DNA from: Anseranas semipalmata
Taxonomy: Eukaryota > Chordata > Aves > Anseriformes > Anseranatidae
Assembly (NCBI GenBank): GCA_013399115.1
Contig: VXAA01003843.1
Location: 1,646,830-1,710,829 of the forward strand
Direction: 5' to 3'
DNA length: 64,000 nt
The number at the start of each line of letters is the position of its first letter. The first letter of the stretch is position 1. The notes below the pieces were generated by a model that ran no database searches, was not told the origin of the DNA, and was given only the letters and a program-made list of their open reading frames with translations. The position numbers and the translations under genes were made by a program. Shown in pieces: positions 26,606 through 41,698 of the stretch.

Positions 26606-29600
26606 CACCTTGCCCTTTCCTGTAATTAGCGCTGATTTTGGAGTAGGTGGGGAAATTCAGGCTTCCCTTCGTGATGGCCCTGACCACTGCCACGGCTGTC
26701 CCCAGCCCCTGCAGGGATGCCGTGCATGTTTTGCTTTCCAGCAGCTGTGCAGGAAAAGCACAGACCCTCTCTGTTTAGGACAGCACGTCAGGTCTGCTCA
26801 GGTACTGCAGGAGGAAACAACAATCACAAAAGAAAAGCTTCTTCCCAGCCTTGCAGTGGGATCCCACCATGCAGCTTCCCAGAGCCTAAGGGAAACGAGC
26901 AGCCCTCTACAACTCACTAAATAACAGCTAGGGTAGCAAGGACTAGCGACCGAACCTACCGCTGTACCCCTGGCAAGCCTGGCAGATATTCCCATCAGAG
27001 GCATGTGAGTACGGGACCTGGAGACACATGCCTTTCAGAGGCCGGATCCCTCCTTAACATCTCCCTTCTCCTCTGCCGTTAGGCCAGGCGAGGGGCTGAT
27101 GGCTGGCGGGCACAGCCTCACCCCACCTCTCCCGGCAGCCTGGAGCTGCACCTTCCAGACCTGGGTGCAAGGGGCTGGGCACATGCCAAAAGGCCAGAAA
27201 CAGGGCTGACATTCATTACAAAGCATGTAGAAATCAAGTTGCTGCACTGTATGGCTAATTTCAGACACCTGAGTTTGAAAGGGTTAATTTACCATGTTAT
27301 TATTTCCTTATTTGACTGCTGATTCACAAGTTCATGAAATAGGATATTAAAAAAATATATATGCCAAAAGCAAAGGTAATGAATCATCTTGCTTAAAAGG
27401 ACAGCACGCTAGTTGGGGTGCGGCCCCTGCCCGTGGAGCCCGGCGCTGTTACCAGCATCTGGGTGGATGATGGGTGGTAGGATCTCTCAAAGCCAGGCAC
27501 TGGCAGCCCTGCAGCATCCAGCACCCAACAATTCCCGCCCACCTCATGCCGCAGTGTTTCAAAGGTTGGGTTTACAGAGGGCAGCACGGAGGGGACGCAC
27601 TCCTACGAACCAGTGGCACCTTGGAGCAGGGGCATCTTTCATCAAGCTCTGGTGCAAAGATGTCACAAATTCCTCAGGCAAGCACAAACTGCATGTAAGG
27701 GGATATCTTCTACAAGTGCTCTATGAAGTAATACTGGAAAAAAGAGGAAAGAGTCTCAGTCCCGCCCTTATTTTGTTCATAATGAAAAGTACATTTCTGC
27801 CTTTGCACTATTGCCATGGCTTGAGGTCTCATTCCTGCCACCTCATAACAGAGCAGCTCCTCTCCAGCATGCTCTCCTGCTCCCTGGCAGCTCAGGGACT
27901 TTGCTGGTGACTCCCAGCAGCAGCTCCCAGCAATGCCAGCAGCCACCCAGCCGGTGCCACCTGCAGCCACCCAGCCATGCACCAGCACTGTCCCAGGGCG
28001 CTCCTGCTCCAGAGCATACCACGAGATGCAAGAGGCTGAAGGAGAATTTTACCTCCCATCCCCAGGATGGGACATTTCTCTCTAGTGAGCTCTGGTGTTC
28101 TCCAAAAACTTTCCGTAACCTTTGGCCAACTAAACGGTTGCATATGAGGAGAACAGAGAAAAGAGCCCAATTTTCCTTTTGCAAACATTAGCAGGGTCTG
28201 CAAGAAACGCATAGGCTGATGAGATAAAATGAGAGTTCTTTTAACAGCAAAAACATGTTTTCTTTGGCCTACATGCAGCCGAGAGCTTTCCAGGTGCTCA
28301 GGCTTAAACTAGCATATAGATCTAGAAAGGCATTAATTATTTAACAGGCACAAAAGGAGGCACACGGAAATGATTCCTCCTTCCTCCTATTCAGCGTGTG
28401 GGTACGGCCAACCCTGACTGCTGCACCTCAGTAGGATTTTTCATCTGCTCTGAAAGACTTATTTTCCCCTTCACTTCCTTCCTGCTAAAGGCTTTGTGTG
28501 ACATGGAGGTCTGACTCGTGCTCCCTGAGCAGGAACACAGCTTTGGGTGAGCCCAGTCAGGAGCCGGCTGCTCTCACCTGGAGGACGGGGACAGATGTGC
28601 AGGGACACAGCCGACAGACGCACCGAGTGCCTTGCCGTGCTGTAGCACCCATCCGCAACGGCAGGGCCTTCTCCTTCCCTGCTACGGCACCCAGACATGG
28701 GGCTCCCCTGCGCTGCCAGCCCTGGGGCCACTGCCCCATCACCCCCCGGCCTCACTGCATCCGCCGATTAGAAATACAAGCAATTGATCTCCTGCCTAAA
28801 TGTACAGCAAATGCTTCCTGTTAGGGCAAATGAACTGCTTGGAAGGATTGCCCTGGGACATTAAGAGCTGTAACTATTTCCAGAAGCCGACACGGGCTGC
28901 TTCCAGGGCAGATGACTCAGTGGAGTCATTTTGTAACCAGTTTTTCTCAGCCGTGGACGCCAGAGTCCCCAGAAGCACCTTTCGCCGCACAGCGTCTGGC
29001 ATTTCCCGCTGGTGGGGACGAACACAGCTGGGAAGGAGCAGGGGAGCTAAGTCTTACGGCAGAGCAGAGCAAGAAGCCAAAAAGAAATCACTGCATCACC
29101 ATAAAGAAACACGATTAACAGCCTTACCCCGGGTGGCAGATTAAGTTAATGAGCCCACGCCTGGTGTGCCAGGTGGCTGTGTCAAAGGTCCCTCACCGCT
29201 GAGGAAGCCAGTAATGGATCTGGCAGAGAGGAGTTTCTCCAAACACGGGCTTTCTGCACCTGTAAGAAGCAGGGAGTTCTGGCAGGTGAACGATGCCCTT
29301 CATGATGATGCTGATCCTCGTGCCCCACGGCATCCTGGCCAGAGCTGCCGGCTGTGCCCGTGCTGCGATGGAGGGCAGCTCAGCAAGCGCCGGGGGCAGC
29401 CTTCACTTGCCCAGCTTGGGACCTCAGCGCGGGACCCCAGCGCTTGCTCGTACGGCTTGCAGTGAGCACGGCTCAGGGGCGAGCTTCACGGCAGTCAGTT
29501 AACACACCTGAGAGCCTCCAGAGCTTGAACTTGGCTTGTAGCACAGGCAGAGGTCAGGCAAGGCTGCAGAGCAGCCTGAAGCCAGCAGGAAATTCTCACA

Positions 29601-32600
29601 TCACTTTCTGCACAGTGCAGAACTGTCATTTGACACTGGGAAAGGAATATAAAGTGAGCGGCCAGCTACGTACACGCCTGCCAGCTGCACGTTTAACAAT
29701 TGATGCAAGCTAGGAAGCGGAGCTGCTCAATCGCTGTGGCCTCTGGAGGAGGCTAGTCTCACCACCTCCCTCAGCCTTTTCACCTCACAAACTTCTCCCT
29801 GTCCTCTGCCCCCAAGCGAATCCCAGCCTTAAACTGGTATTTCTGCTTTCACGCACCACATGTTTCACTCTGCCATGCATGTCCCTTCCCTATCTCCTGG
29901 CTCTCTGCTAGGACTGCATGCTCTCTGGAGCATGGAGCTGCTCCACCTTCATTTGATACCTCCCACAACAGACCCCATCTCAGCTGAGCATCTTGCGCTC
30001 CCTTTATAAATAGCAAGAGTAAGTTGGTGTGGGCATCTGCCAGGCTTTTGCCATCACCACCATCAGCCTCCTAGTGTGTGTTTTCCAGCTATCACATTTA
30101 ATGCTGGCTGCATTCCTTCGCAGTGGATTGTACAAGTTGGGACTACTTTAACTCAGTTAATTAAAAGAGAAAAAAGAAAGAAAAAAGCAATTTATCAAAA
30201 ATGATCCAGATGAGTCTTTTCTTATGCTCAATTATTTAAGGCTGTGTTGAGCAATATTTTCTCTGCACTTATCTAGGGTAGAAACAATGTAGACTTGAGA
30301 AGGAGCCCTTACATCAGGCTAAGACTTACTGCAAAAGACAGGCTTTGTGAAAGAAAGGAGATAAAGTAGGGCAAAATGAAACAGGCAAAAGGGACATATG
30401 TTCCTCATCTACCACATAATTTTATAAGATGTTCTGAGTGAAGTGAGCTTTAAGAGCCTGGCTGCAACTACTCTTCCTAAGGAATTTTCAAAAGAAACCA
30501 GTAGGACTTCAGCTTTGTGTTAATCCTGCATACAGGAACTTCTTTTATTTGCCATGCAGATGGGTATTTGAACTCAGCACTTCATTTCTATTCAAACCTG
30601 CAAGCGGGGCTGGAGTGGGGCAATGCCTGGAGCCTTCTGTGTGCCCACTGGATCAAGTCTGTTTTATCTGCTATGACCCAGGTATATGTTTCCTGCTAAG
30701 GCAAAATAATCCAACTTTATCCTGTTATATAGCTCCTCTGAGCCGTGGGGAACATCCTCCACAGCCAGTTTGGAATACCTCAGTGCTGCAAACCCCGAGT
30801 GAATCCTCGCAACACCCACAGCCAACAGAAATACAGCCAAGAAGAACTAAAGGAAAGTGATGACGAGTCAGTTCACACTTCTAGCATTGGACAGAAAAGC
30901 TCAGTCTTTACCTCCCGCCCAGCAGCAGACCTGGACACAGAGAATAAGGTGGGATGCTTTCCAAGCAAGTCAGCAATGTTGTGTTTCCCACACTTCCAAC
31001 CTGACATTTCCCACCTGCCTCTCACTTCCCACGTGCTGCTTTCTCCTGACCACGCAGCACCAGGACTCCAGGCTGCAGCCAGCAGAGACCATTTTCATCG
31101 GGTGTACAGAGTGCTGATTAAATACAGCTTATTGCTGTTATAGTCTGCAAGGTGGAAATACAATGCACAAGGTGAAGTCAGAGCTGTTGCTGGGGTCCTT
31201 AGCCAGTACACTGAACTGCTATATCCTTCAAATGCATTTATTCACTCTTCATTTAAAATAGCAGTGCTTTCTTTAAGGCAGAGCTGATGACAGAAGAACA
31301 GTCTGCCCTGGACATTTCTATCACGGTCCTTCCAAAATATTTTGGCTCAACCTCTAATGTCTTTAGGGCCACCATGCATCTGTCCTATCAAGCTGGACTT
31401 ACCAGACCTTAAGGTGGGCCACGGGTGATGGTTCAAGAACCATTTTTTTCTCCCATTTGAAACTCCATTTGGTTTTGTTCTAAACTGGACCACAAAAGGT
31501 CATGTTATTGCAACTTTTCTTGACTTACGAGAGTTCAGAGCATTCTTGGTTCAAGTATTTCTCTTGGGGAAATCAATGACATGAACCTGTTCAGATGGGC
31601 CATTGTGAAACTGAGCTTGGAGGCCTCCCGCCTCTTACTGCATGTGTGACAAGCTCCTAAGCAGAGTACCTATCCCACAACAAGCTGTAATCACAGATAA
31701 CATTAAGCTACTGTGGTTTGGCCAGAGCACTGGCACAAGGCCACTGTTGTAACAGCAGACAAATATCAACATTTCATCAACATTTCCCAGAGGAAACATC
31801 TCATTCTGATTTTCTTGATGGAGAATTGAATTCCCCTTCTCCTCCAAGTCAAGTTTTAGATTTTTTTAAAAACAAATACTACTTTTTTGCTGAAATCACA
31901 TCTTTGTCTTGGGAAACAGTGAGGGTGACCTCCCAACAAGCTCAACTTAAGCAACTTTCTGTACAGCTTCTGCCACCAAGAGACACAAATCTTCCCAGCC
32001 TGATACACTATACCATGTTGCCTTACTATCAGTCAAGCTTCAACTGAGAAAAAGCATGGGAGATGTTACACAGGCACATGGGTATTCTGCTATAACCAAG
32101 GAAGGTTCATGACTACATCTGGGACATGAACGATACAGAAGATTTTCAGAATTTGTGCTAGAACTTGTTAACAAAAGAAAAGCTGACTTTTTTTGCTTAT
32201 TTGGATCAGTCACAAGAACTGGGTGCTTTCAGGCTGTGAAATAGAGAGTTCAACAGAGAGTCCAGTTCAGTGTCAGCTATTAGTCTGAAATACAGCATAA
32301 GCGCTATGGACAAGAAGATCTCACTTCTCTAGATCAGGTGGTGACAAACACAAACACCTGCCATATTTGCGAGTGTATCTTTTGGAAGGATGGAAAGCAA
32401 AAGGAAGGAGACATGGTGCTTATTCAGGTAGTACAGATAGCTCTTTTAATACACTATTATACATGTAAGAAAGATCTAATTTAAAGGCTGTTTAAACAAC
32501 ACCAGTTTAGGAAACTTGTGAGCTGGTAACCAGCCTCAGCAGTGTTTGAGAATTATGAAGAAGACTTCCAGAGATCAGGGATGGATGCTGAGTCCTGGAC

Positions 32601-35600
32601 ATTTTGGCCACAAAAGGGTTCTTCCCAGTAACTTCTCTGGAAAGCTGGGGCCTATGGACACCTATCAGCCTATTTTGTTCCGCTACAAACCCTGTCCCAC
32701 CAAGTGCATGGACGGGCAGTTGCCAATCCTGTGGTCACCAGAACACAATGTGTACTTTCAAAGAAAGGTGATTTCAGACAAGGTTAAAAGGAAGAACATA
32801 ATAAACACCTCCTGTGGAGCATGCTGTAGCAATGCCCTGAAGACTGGAAGTTCAGCGTTGCACCAGAAGCGAGATCTCTGAAGTCTCAAAGGGCAGCACA
32901 GCAGAAAGCACAACCTGCTAGTGATGTATGGTGAAAGTCACGCCAGGGCAGCACACCGAGCCTGCTCCGCCGCATGCTCTGGGACTCTGCTTCCACCTTC
33001 CCTGGAAACCGGAGGTGCAGAACACTGCTCCTGCAATATGTTAGTTATTAAAAACTCTTCCATAACATGTACAGATACCATCTTCTTTTATGGCCTAAAA
33101 AGTATTTCAAATGATGGTTTCCTCAAAAATCAAACAAAAATTTGTATCAAGCTAGAGCTGGAAAATGATGACAGACTTCAGCGGGATTAAGCAATTTCTC
33201 CCAGCGTTTTTGTGGGTTTAACTAAACCCAGAGATTACAAGGAGAAAGGAAAGAACCACCCCCAGATTTTCCACTTTAAAAAAAATATATGAAGAAACAT
33301 CCTGAAAGAAGTACAGAAGGTAAACAAACTAGTTAAATATGACGTACCTCAGCCCTGACCTACCGTCAGCAACTTTTTGTTACTCCCATTCAAATCAGTT
33401 CCTGATATGGTTTTCTTCTCACCCAGCAACTCCAGCTGTTTCTGCAAGTTTCTACTTTCAGAGCTCACGAAAGGAAAGTACACAGAGGCAGGAAAGCCAA
33501 GTACATCTAAGGGCTGGCTCCATGACCACCAAGAGACTGACAGAAACAGCAAAACCTCTCCAGCAATGTGCTTGTGGCAGCTCTCCATTGCTGAGGATGG
33601 CTCAGCACGGTCCCAGGGGAGCTCACCACCCCTCACCAAGCTCAGGGAGCTGCCCATCAGTTGCCCTGCCAGGGGAACGAGGGGGCAAGTGCCACTGACA
33701 AGCAGGCTGCTCCCCCAGAGCACTTCGGGGAAGCTGCAGTCAGTGAGTCACCCCTAGTCACAGGGGAAAAATGTACACGTAGGTCTGAAGATGTCAGACA
33801 GACTGGTTGCACCAGCTCCGTAACGGGAAGCTGGGATTAAAGCATCTCACCTGCTGCTTCAGGAGTGCTGCACAGCCCTGCAGACAATGGAGGTGGTTAT
33901 TTTGAATGCACAACATGTATGACCACTAAGAGAATAAACCTGAATGATGTTGGATGCTTTTGTTAGGTTAGGAAAAAAAGTAGTTGTCTGACACAGAAAA
34001 CCACATTGCAAAATGAGATATGAAATCTGCCAGGATGGATTTAGCTGTATTTACAAAGTGCCTGTCAGTGATGTAGGTACTGTCCAAAAGAATTAAACAA
34101 TACACTTGATCACTAGAGGGATGACCAGAGATCAGCTAAAGTTCACAAAGGAGCTTGTGCATTTTCATACGGAAGACTAGGGCTAGGGTTTTAAAGGTAT
34201 GTATGCCCCGTATGCACATAGGGATTTATAAATTATTTTTTACAACATAAATAGTTTTTATGCACATACACCATAATAATATACTAAATTCAGGCCTCAA
34301 AATTCTCACAAGTGCTTTAGTTCTGACACAGAAGGGAAAGGTGGGTACTGGATGTACCTCCATACCCCAGGTCCAACCACTACCATTGCCATCATCGAGT
34401 TTGTTGCCAGAGGTTAGCAGTAGAGATGTTAGGGCCACTTCTCAGCTTTTCAGTCACTCTTCCCTGGTTGCAGAAATCTGTGGTCTGCTTGCACATTGCA
34501 GACAGGGGATGCTCCCACCTGAGATAAATCTCATTTCAAATGATGCTTGTACACAGCACCTGATACAACAGGTTCATTCAGCGAGTCGCACTGGAAATAT
34601 GTCTGTGAAACAGGGTCTTGGTAAAATAGATCTTGCGAGGACCTGAACATTGGTAAACTTCCAATGACTCAAATAGTAAATTAATTAATTCTAGGATATT
34701 AAATCTGAAATAGACTTTTAAAAAGTGAAGTAAATAGTAATATTTCTTATGCAGACAAGAAAAGAAGTCCACAAAGATTTTCTAAACAAGACTAAGGAAG
34801 TCAGATTTAATACCTTGCCTCTTAAGTAGCAGTAAAAGGGGAAACAAATGTGCTTTTAAACAAAAACAAAGTATTGGAGTTGTTAGTTGCTTGTGACGCG
34901 ATCACCAAAGAGTTAAGTACCAAAGGCCAGCAGATTTTCCAGGGTGTTTCACATTCTTCAGTGCTCAGACCGAGAGCCTTTGAGCACATTACCACATGCA
35001 CATACATCCCATAAACACCCATTCCTTGCTGTAAAAGGCTGGCTTTTGCTCCAGCAAAAAGCCTTCCAGCTGCCAGCACGAGGCTTGGGGATGCTGAGCG
35101 CTGCTCCAGTGAGCTGGGGTGCAGCCCAGCCCCGCAGGAGGGGACAAGGCAGGTAGCCCACTACAGCGCCTATTTTTTCCCCTAATGCTTTTCCTGGCTC
35201 CAAAAAAGCATAAACCAAACTGCGAGGCACATCCGAGCATGTTGGAGGTCCAGCAACAGGATGCGGTGACGCCGGGAGCGGCCCCGCAGGACCCAGTCAC
35301 TGCAAGGGCAGATGGGGCAGGGGAGGCTTTCGGGAGCAAGCAGCCAGCCCTGCTGCAGGGCCGGGGGCAGCACGAAACAGCTCCGGGGAGAGGCTCTGGG
35401 GGGAAGTGTCCCAAGCCCCAGGTGGCACTGCTCCATTCGGCCACAGGTTTGGCTCCGCGGCAGTACGTATGAGCTTTGGGTTTCTCAGTGAGCCCCACAC
35501 ATCTGGTTCATTGTTTTCTGTTAACAGTAAGCGAGCCGTGCTAGCTCCTTCAAGGACACTGCTGGCAGACGGCTTTTCTGCGCCGCATACTGAACTGATT

Positions 35601-36540
35601 TAGAGGGCGAGAGAAACTGAGTTTGGCAAGTCAGTGCGTTGGGGTTTTGGCAACGTGACAAGACTTCTTGATGAGACGGACTCATTTAATGCCCTTTCTC
35701 CTTTCCCTTGCTGTTCTCCTCAGCTCAGGCATCTGTAAGCACTTTTCTTTGGATTGTTTGGAAGTGACATTTGGAATAAGTTAGATTTTAAATAGAGTGC
35801 AACCTCTGCTGATAACAGAGACAAGCTGGTTGGTCACCTGGGCCTGAACAGCCAGGTCACGTTAGTCCCTCGTGGAGGGACAGTCAGCTGGTAAATTGCA
35901 GTAGGCAACAAAAACAAATGGGATTCACCAGCCTGGAAATTAATTTACCCATCATTGGCAATCATTACTTCATCCTCTGCAAATACTGCTATACCAAGTA
36001 ACTGTGGAGAATAAATAGCACTGTTGAGATGCCTTGTGCAAAGTGGTTAACTGAAAGAGCACAAAGACAAATATTCTGTATATTTTGCTTGTGGTAAAGT
36101 GTTTATCATTTTGATTTTGCTTGGCTCTTATTTCTGCTATGTATAATCCAAGTGACACAGTATATAATAATAATAATAAGCAATTAAAGCACAGAGAAAT
36201 ACCATTCCCATCTGTTTCAAGTCTCTGCTCATTCTTCAAAACTGTGGAATGGACTCCAAGTGGTGACTGTTGTTAAAAAAAAAAGCACAAGTAAACAGAG
36301 GTCAGTCCTTGTCCAAACTGACCAGCACCAAGCCGCCGTGCCCTGATCCCGTTTATAGGGCAACCAGCAAACCCTTCCAGCAGAGCTCCCAAGGAGCAGC
36401 CTGTGCAGCAGGGAGCAGAGCCGGCCTGCGGCAGAGGACCTGGTGCTCGCCCTCCCCATCCTTGGCAAAGCAGCATGCAAACGCATCGCATCAGAGGTCC
36501 ACGGCAGCTGGTGGAGCTGGGGTAGTCTGCAACCATTGAG
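26606..36540. other. Non-coding, no gene recognised
   Basis: A long tract of unique sequence. GC-richer patches occur at 27.8-29.5 kb and 35.2-35.5 kb. A palindrome of two AP-1-like half sites sits at 28912-28929, and a short imperfect tandem of cagccacccagcc near 27938-27985. Several open frames of 100-170 codons occur only in GC-rich patches on both strands, which is what composition alone predicts. Confidence 0.55.
36164..36179 (+). repeat. Short (ATA)n repeat
   Basis: About five ATA/AAT units. Confidence 0.85.
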
Positions 36541-37349
36541 AAGATGGAAAGTCATATTTAACCTTTAATTAAAAAAAAAAAAACCAGCTTCAGTTTTCAT
36601 TGGTGAAACTGTATTTCACCAATACCTTTTTCCCCTTTTTATTAAGAAAGAACAAGAGTTGCAAGTTTGTGAGGTTGGCTTTTCAGTGACCTAAGCAGGA
36701 AAGATTTTGAAGGTTTCTAACCTTAAAACCATGGTGATGATTTTTACAAATGCCATTAGCATCGTCAGTGTGTCTTGACACTTGCTGTCCTCAAACAGGG
36801 CATTGCCAGTCGTGGAAGTGCTAATCATAAATTCATTAACAAACAGCAGTACAAGCAAGTCCATTTGGAATGACCCAGCCTTACAAGAGAAGACAACAGG
36901 ATGCGGCACACAGATGCCACCCTCTCCTCACACACCTCTCTGGGCCTCGTGGAAGAGCAATGCCAGAGCATGTGAGGAGCGAGGCTGCTTCACTGACGGC
37001 ACTGTCCAAAACTTTTCTATCTAAAACTCCAGTTCTGGATTTTTTTTTTCAGGACCTCTGCTCAATGGCAGTTAGATTTACGCACACCACAGCTCCTAAT
37101 GCATTTTTGCAAGTGTAATTTACTCCTTTTTCAGTTGACCTACTTCCAGTCAGGCTTGGTATTAAAGACATCTTTCAAAAGGCACTAAATTCTCCATACA
37201 CTATACACTAAATACTGATTTGTGTGTGTCCCTGTCCCCAAAAGCAACAATTAGAAATGGAAACCTCAACAGGATTTTCGAATTCTTGATAGAGCCTTCT
37301 GTTTTCAGGGGCTTATAAAGCTGCACAACTTCAGGCAAGCACATTGAGA

Positions 37350-37366
37350 TTTTTTTTTTTTTTTTT
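37350..37366 (+). repeat. Poly-T tract
   Basis: A T17 run. Comparable homopolymers lie at 681-696 (T16), 2241-2255 (T15), 15444-15460 (A17), 20196-20211 (T16), 21982-21995 (T14), 57017-57034 (T18), 60262-60277 (A16) and 62500-62511 (T12). Confidence 0.9.
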
Positions 37367-40300
37367 CCCAAGCCAGGTATCTGCCTGAAGCTGAATTTTT
37401 CAAGGAAGTTTTAATGGGAACATTGCTATCAGGAAGGGGAAGGAAAAAGAAATCCCTTCTTTCTGTTAAAACCTGACAGCTGCTTATCTGGATGCAGAGC
37501 AGCACCTGGATGCCATGGCAGGGATGCTCTCAGCCTCCATTGTTTCCATGAGTGTCTGTGTTAACCTGAGCACGCTGCACACCTCTGCAGAAAGATGCCT
37601 GTCACATTCCAGGTAGCAGCATGCATCCCCATCCATCCTGATCTGCTGCCTACAGGAAAAACACTGGGAGCTCCTGCTGCTGCTGCTGCCTACTCCAGGA
37701 CCTCGCTCCATCCGTGGTGTCACGAGATCTGCAGATGCTCCTCCTAGCCAGTTCCCATCAGCAGCAGCATGCTGCTGACAAGCCCTTAGGTTCTGACCGG
37801 GAATCGCAGCTCTCTTCCACTTTTACTTGAAGGATGCTCAAAACCTGCAGGCAAGTAGCCCTTTGCAGCAGCTGTGCTCTCCTGCAAGCACAGGGCCCCA
37901 CTGCCTGTGTGAGGCTCAGCAGGCGGCAGTAGCTCATGTTAGCATCCGCCTGTGCTTTGTCCCCACCCCTCAACTATTCTGGCATCTACAAGCCCAAGGA
38001 ATGACCTGAAAACTCCCATGGCACCCAAGGTCACAGCCTGAATGATGTCCCAGAGCCACCCCCGATGCCCAAGAGTGCTGACGTGACTTTCAAGAGTGTT
38101 TTTATGCTGAGCATGGCCATCATTTGAATAATGAGCTTTAAGCAGCTCTCACTCTGAGCAGAGCCTGCTGCCTGCCTGCAAAAGCAGCTCCGTGCACATG
38201 ATTTAATTCTGGGGATAGCCTGCTGTAAACCTGGGAGTCACTGGTCCCAAAGTGTCGGGACAAGGAGGCTCACAAGGATGTGGAGCCTTCTGGTGACCAT
38301 CCCATGTTGCAGCCCTTCACGGGCTGCTGCCGCCTGGGAGCTGTGAAGACGAGATGTCTCCTGTACATCTGAACGTGGCAGCAGCCAAGTCCTTCCTTCT
38401 GAGCACTGACATATACGGGAGCCACGCTGCGAGCCAGCAGAGCTGCTGCACATAGGGCTGGAGCGGGGCCACCGTGCTGGACTTCTCACCATGCAGCACC
38501 AGCCTCAGCAGCTCCAAGGGAGCACTGAGACCCGCTCCTGCGCAGAGCGGGGACCCCCGGCAGAGCCACTGCCATCCTGTCCCGGCCCTGCAGCTGCCTC
38601 CCCTTCCCCTCTGCTCAGCCCTGCGCCTGGCTGTCCGCGTGCCAACCGCAGCGCATCCAAAACACAGAACATCGAGCTCATCTACAGCAAGCCAGGATGT
38701 TGTGCAACAGTCCTGGTGCTGTTCTGAGCAAAGAATAGGGTGTTGTTTTTATTTATGGGGTATTAATATGGGAAAGCAGCTTAACACTGACATGATGACC
38801 CAGAAAACATTCTGTTCAGTTCTCCCATCAAACTTCATAAAACAATATTTGTAGCAAAGTAAATTTAGTTTCCTATAAAGCCCATAGCACAACCATAATT
38901 CTCAGAGGACATAAGCTGCATAACTCTTTCCAGTAGAGTTTCTACATTTGCAACAAGCTACATCCCGAGCACAACAAGCGAGCGGTGAACAACGAGGGGT
39001 GAGGGCCTTCACCCTCGCTGCCCAGAAAATGCTGCCTGCTCCTGACGGGGCAGTGGATTCATAGCATGTCAGCTGGAGACCTCGGATGGAGCTTCAGGTG
39101 CAGCACATACTCCTTCAGGACCACGGCTGCGGGGAGCGATGCTCTCTTCTGCCTGTTCCCAAACGTGGCCCCATCCTTCCAGTAGCACGGGGTTTCTGCA
39201 CACACCACCCCAGCCAACCCAACACAGAGTGGGAGCAGTGGGGGACACAGCTGAAGGATGAACCCCATGTTCTTCTCAGGCTGGGAAGACAAGCCTACAC
39301 CATGAATATTCTGCTAATTGTCTTCCTCGAGTAATGTGCTTACAAGCAATTGCTTTGAAACCATCGCTCCTGTGAAATTTTAGGAACCTAATTGATTTGC
39401 TCCTCACTGGCAAAGATGTGAAAACTGGAATACTGACAGGAACATCAAGAGAGCTGCAGTGCATTAACATAAAGTCCACATCAAATGCAAGGAGAAAAGA
39501 GGAAAAAAGTCTGATCAGGAGTTACAATGCTCTCAGTAAGAACCAAGACATGCAAACCACTGCTCGCACCAGGATGCGGTATTAGCTGCAAAAAGGATGG
39601 GTCATTTTATCAGCTGTTGTATCACAGCAGACAGGCAATCTGGGTTGTTATTCCTGCTAAATTATACATGCGTGAGGAGGGGGGTCAGGAATGACATCAA
39701 AAATCATTGCGGTTTGTTGTGTGCCAGGTCACTGGGGAACCTGCTGCGGACACCTCGGGCAGGCAGCACAGCGTGCGGGTGCAAAGCAACAGCGCTGGGG
39801 TGCACATGGCCAAAGGGTCGGACGGGCTCACCAGGACACCTCAGCATCTTCCCCACTGCGAGGCTGAGAATTCAAAAGACTGCATCATTTATTCCACGTT
39901 GTTGCAATGATCTGGAATTACGGGCGCAAGTGAGAAGAGAGCTGAACTCTCCTGAAATCTAGCATCTCACGCCAACATGTGTGAAATGAAGGCACACGGG
40001 AACACTGGGCTGTGTCCTCCTCTGCACAGCCCAAATAAAGTGTGATGAAAGCTTCAAAGATAGGTGCTGGAGAATGAGTATATTTATTTTTACAGATTTA
40101 GCTTTCTTCCCCTGCCTCTGTGGAGGAAAATGGCAGAAGATGCAAGCTAAAGCCCTGACTAGCAACATGTCCACTGGGCCCAGAGTGCAGTCAGGAAGGT
40201 TTCTCGGCTCAGGAGCAGGACCTCTGGTCAGAGAGGGCAGGAAAGTGTCCCCAGGGTGATGGTTCAGCCCCAGCCACCTCTGCCCCACACAGTCCCCTTG

Positions 40301-41672
40301 GTTGTGCTCTGACGTATCAAGCTGCATGAGCATTTCAACGCCCTGAAGCTGCCCAACGGACAGGCTTTTGCTTCCCAGACGTCCCTTGCTCCACACTGAG
40401 GGACACAGCAGGGATTTCCATCCTGAATGGCTATTTCAGTTTCCCCGTAGGTAAGCCCAAAGTAGATTTCAGGGCATTCGCTTATTTCAGTTTATATGCA
40501 GGCCCATCCCACCATGGGATTTCCTACTTTTGGAACTGGCTGCTCTGACAGTGGGTATTTGGTGGCTAAGCCCCAGAGGAGCCACTGCTAAAGCCACGGG
40601 ATGCGGTGGTTTGCCCTGGCTGCCCCATGGCTTGGCTAATGAGAACAAAGGCCAGGACAAGGTAGTTGTTTCCCTCCCGTCACTCCATAGCCATCAGCAC
40701 CATTCGTGGAGCCATCACCAATGCTGTCACTGCTGCCACCGTCCCCGGGTCGCTGCCTCTTGTGGAGCTGGGGCCAGGCAGAGCTGGTGGCTCTAGAAAG
40801 GACAGGTCAGCCGGTCAGGCTGGCTGGGTGGTGGGGGCATGGAGGTTCCCAGAAGTGGAGATGGTGAGACCTTGGTGAAGGGATCACTTGGTTCTCCTCA
40901 CTGCAGAGAAGTTCTTTGTTTGAACGATAGGAAAAACAACTGCCACTAGGTTTACTTCTTGTCATCACGTGAAAGACAGGATCTACTAACTTTACTTCAA
41001 ATGGAGCTGAACTAACACAAACCAGAACCATTTAACATTTTCCCAGCCCAACGTGACGCCGGCAAGGCTTGCTTGCAGGCACACTTGCATGGCAGAAGCA
41101 CCACAACTGCTCTCCAGCAGAACAAAGGCGCTGGCAGAGGTGGGTCCATCAGCAGCCACGAACACCACCCTGGGACCAAGCAACACACGGAGCGCTGGGA
41201 GCTTCCTCCCTGCATTCCAGTGAGCAGGGGGGACAGCATGCTGGGACCATGCGCTGCCTCCATCTCTGCAGCTTTTTGGGATGAGGTTCACGTTAGGATG
41301 CAGCACGGTGGCCCTGTGGACAGCCACAGGAGGAATAACCAACAGGCATGGCACCAGAACGGGGTTGCTGCAGAGACAGGAGCTGGCTTCAGCATCGTCC
41401 CTGCGCTCCCACAGCACCTGGCCCAAGGCCTGGGGAGGGAGCAGGGCCGGCCCGGCCGGCGGGAGAGCTGCCAGCAGCCGGGGGCTGCGCTCAGCCCTCC
41501 GGGGAGGGGAGGACAAGGGCTGAGTGCTCATTATCAGCACTAGGAAGGGACCACAAGACGAGAGCAGAATAACAAAAACTCCAAGACATGATTTATGAGG
41601 ACAAAAAAAAAACCCTTAATATTAGTTTCCAGTGGTATTTCGGTTTTAGAGGCCAGCCAACACTTCTTTTTT

Positions 41673-41698
41673 AAAAAACAAAACAAAACAAAACAAAA
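41673..41698 (+). repeat. (CAAAA)n simple repeat
   Basis: Four to five CAAAA units after a short A run. Confidence 0.92.

Noticed and set aside
40992..41543. 182-codon minus and 156-codon plus frames
   Set aside because: GC-rich patch with mirrored open frames, low-complexity Ala/Pro/Ser/Arg content and no recognisable domain.
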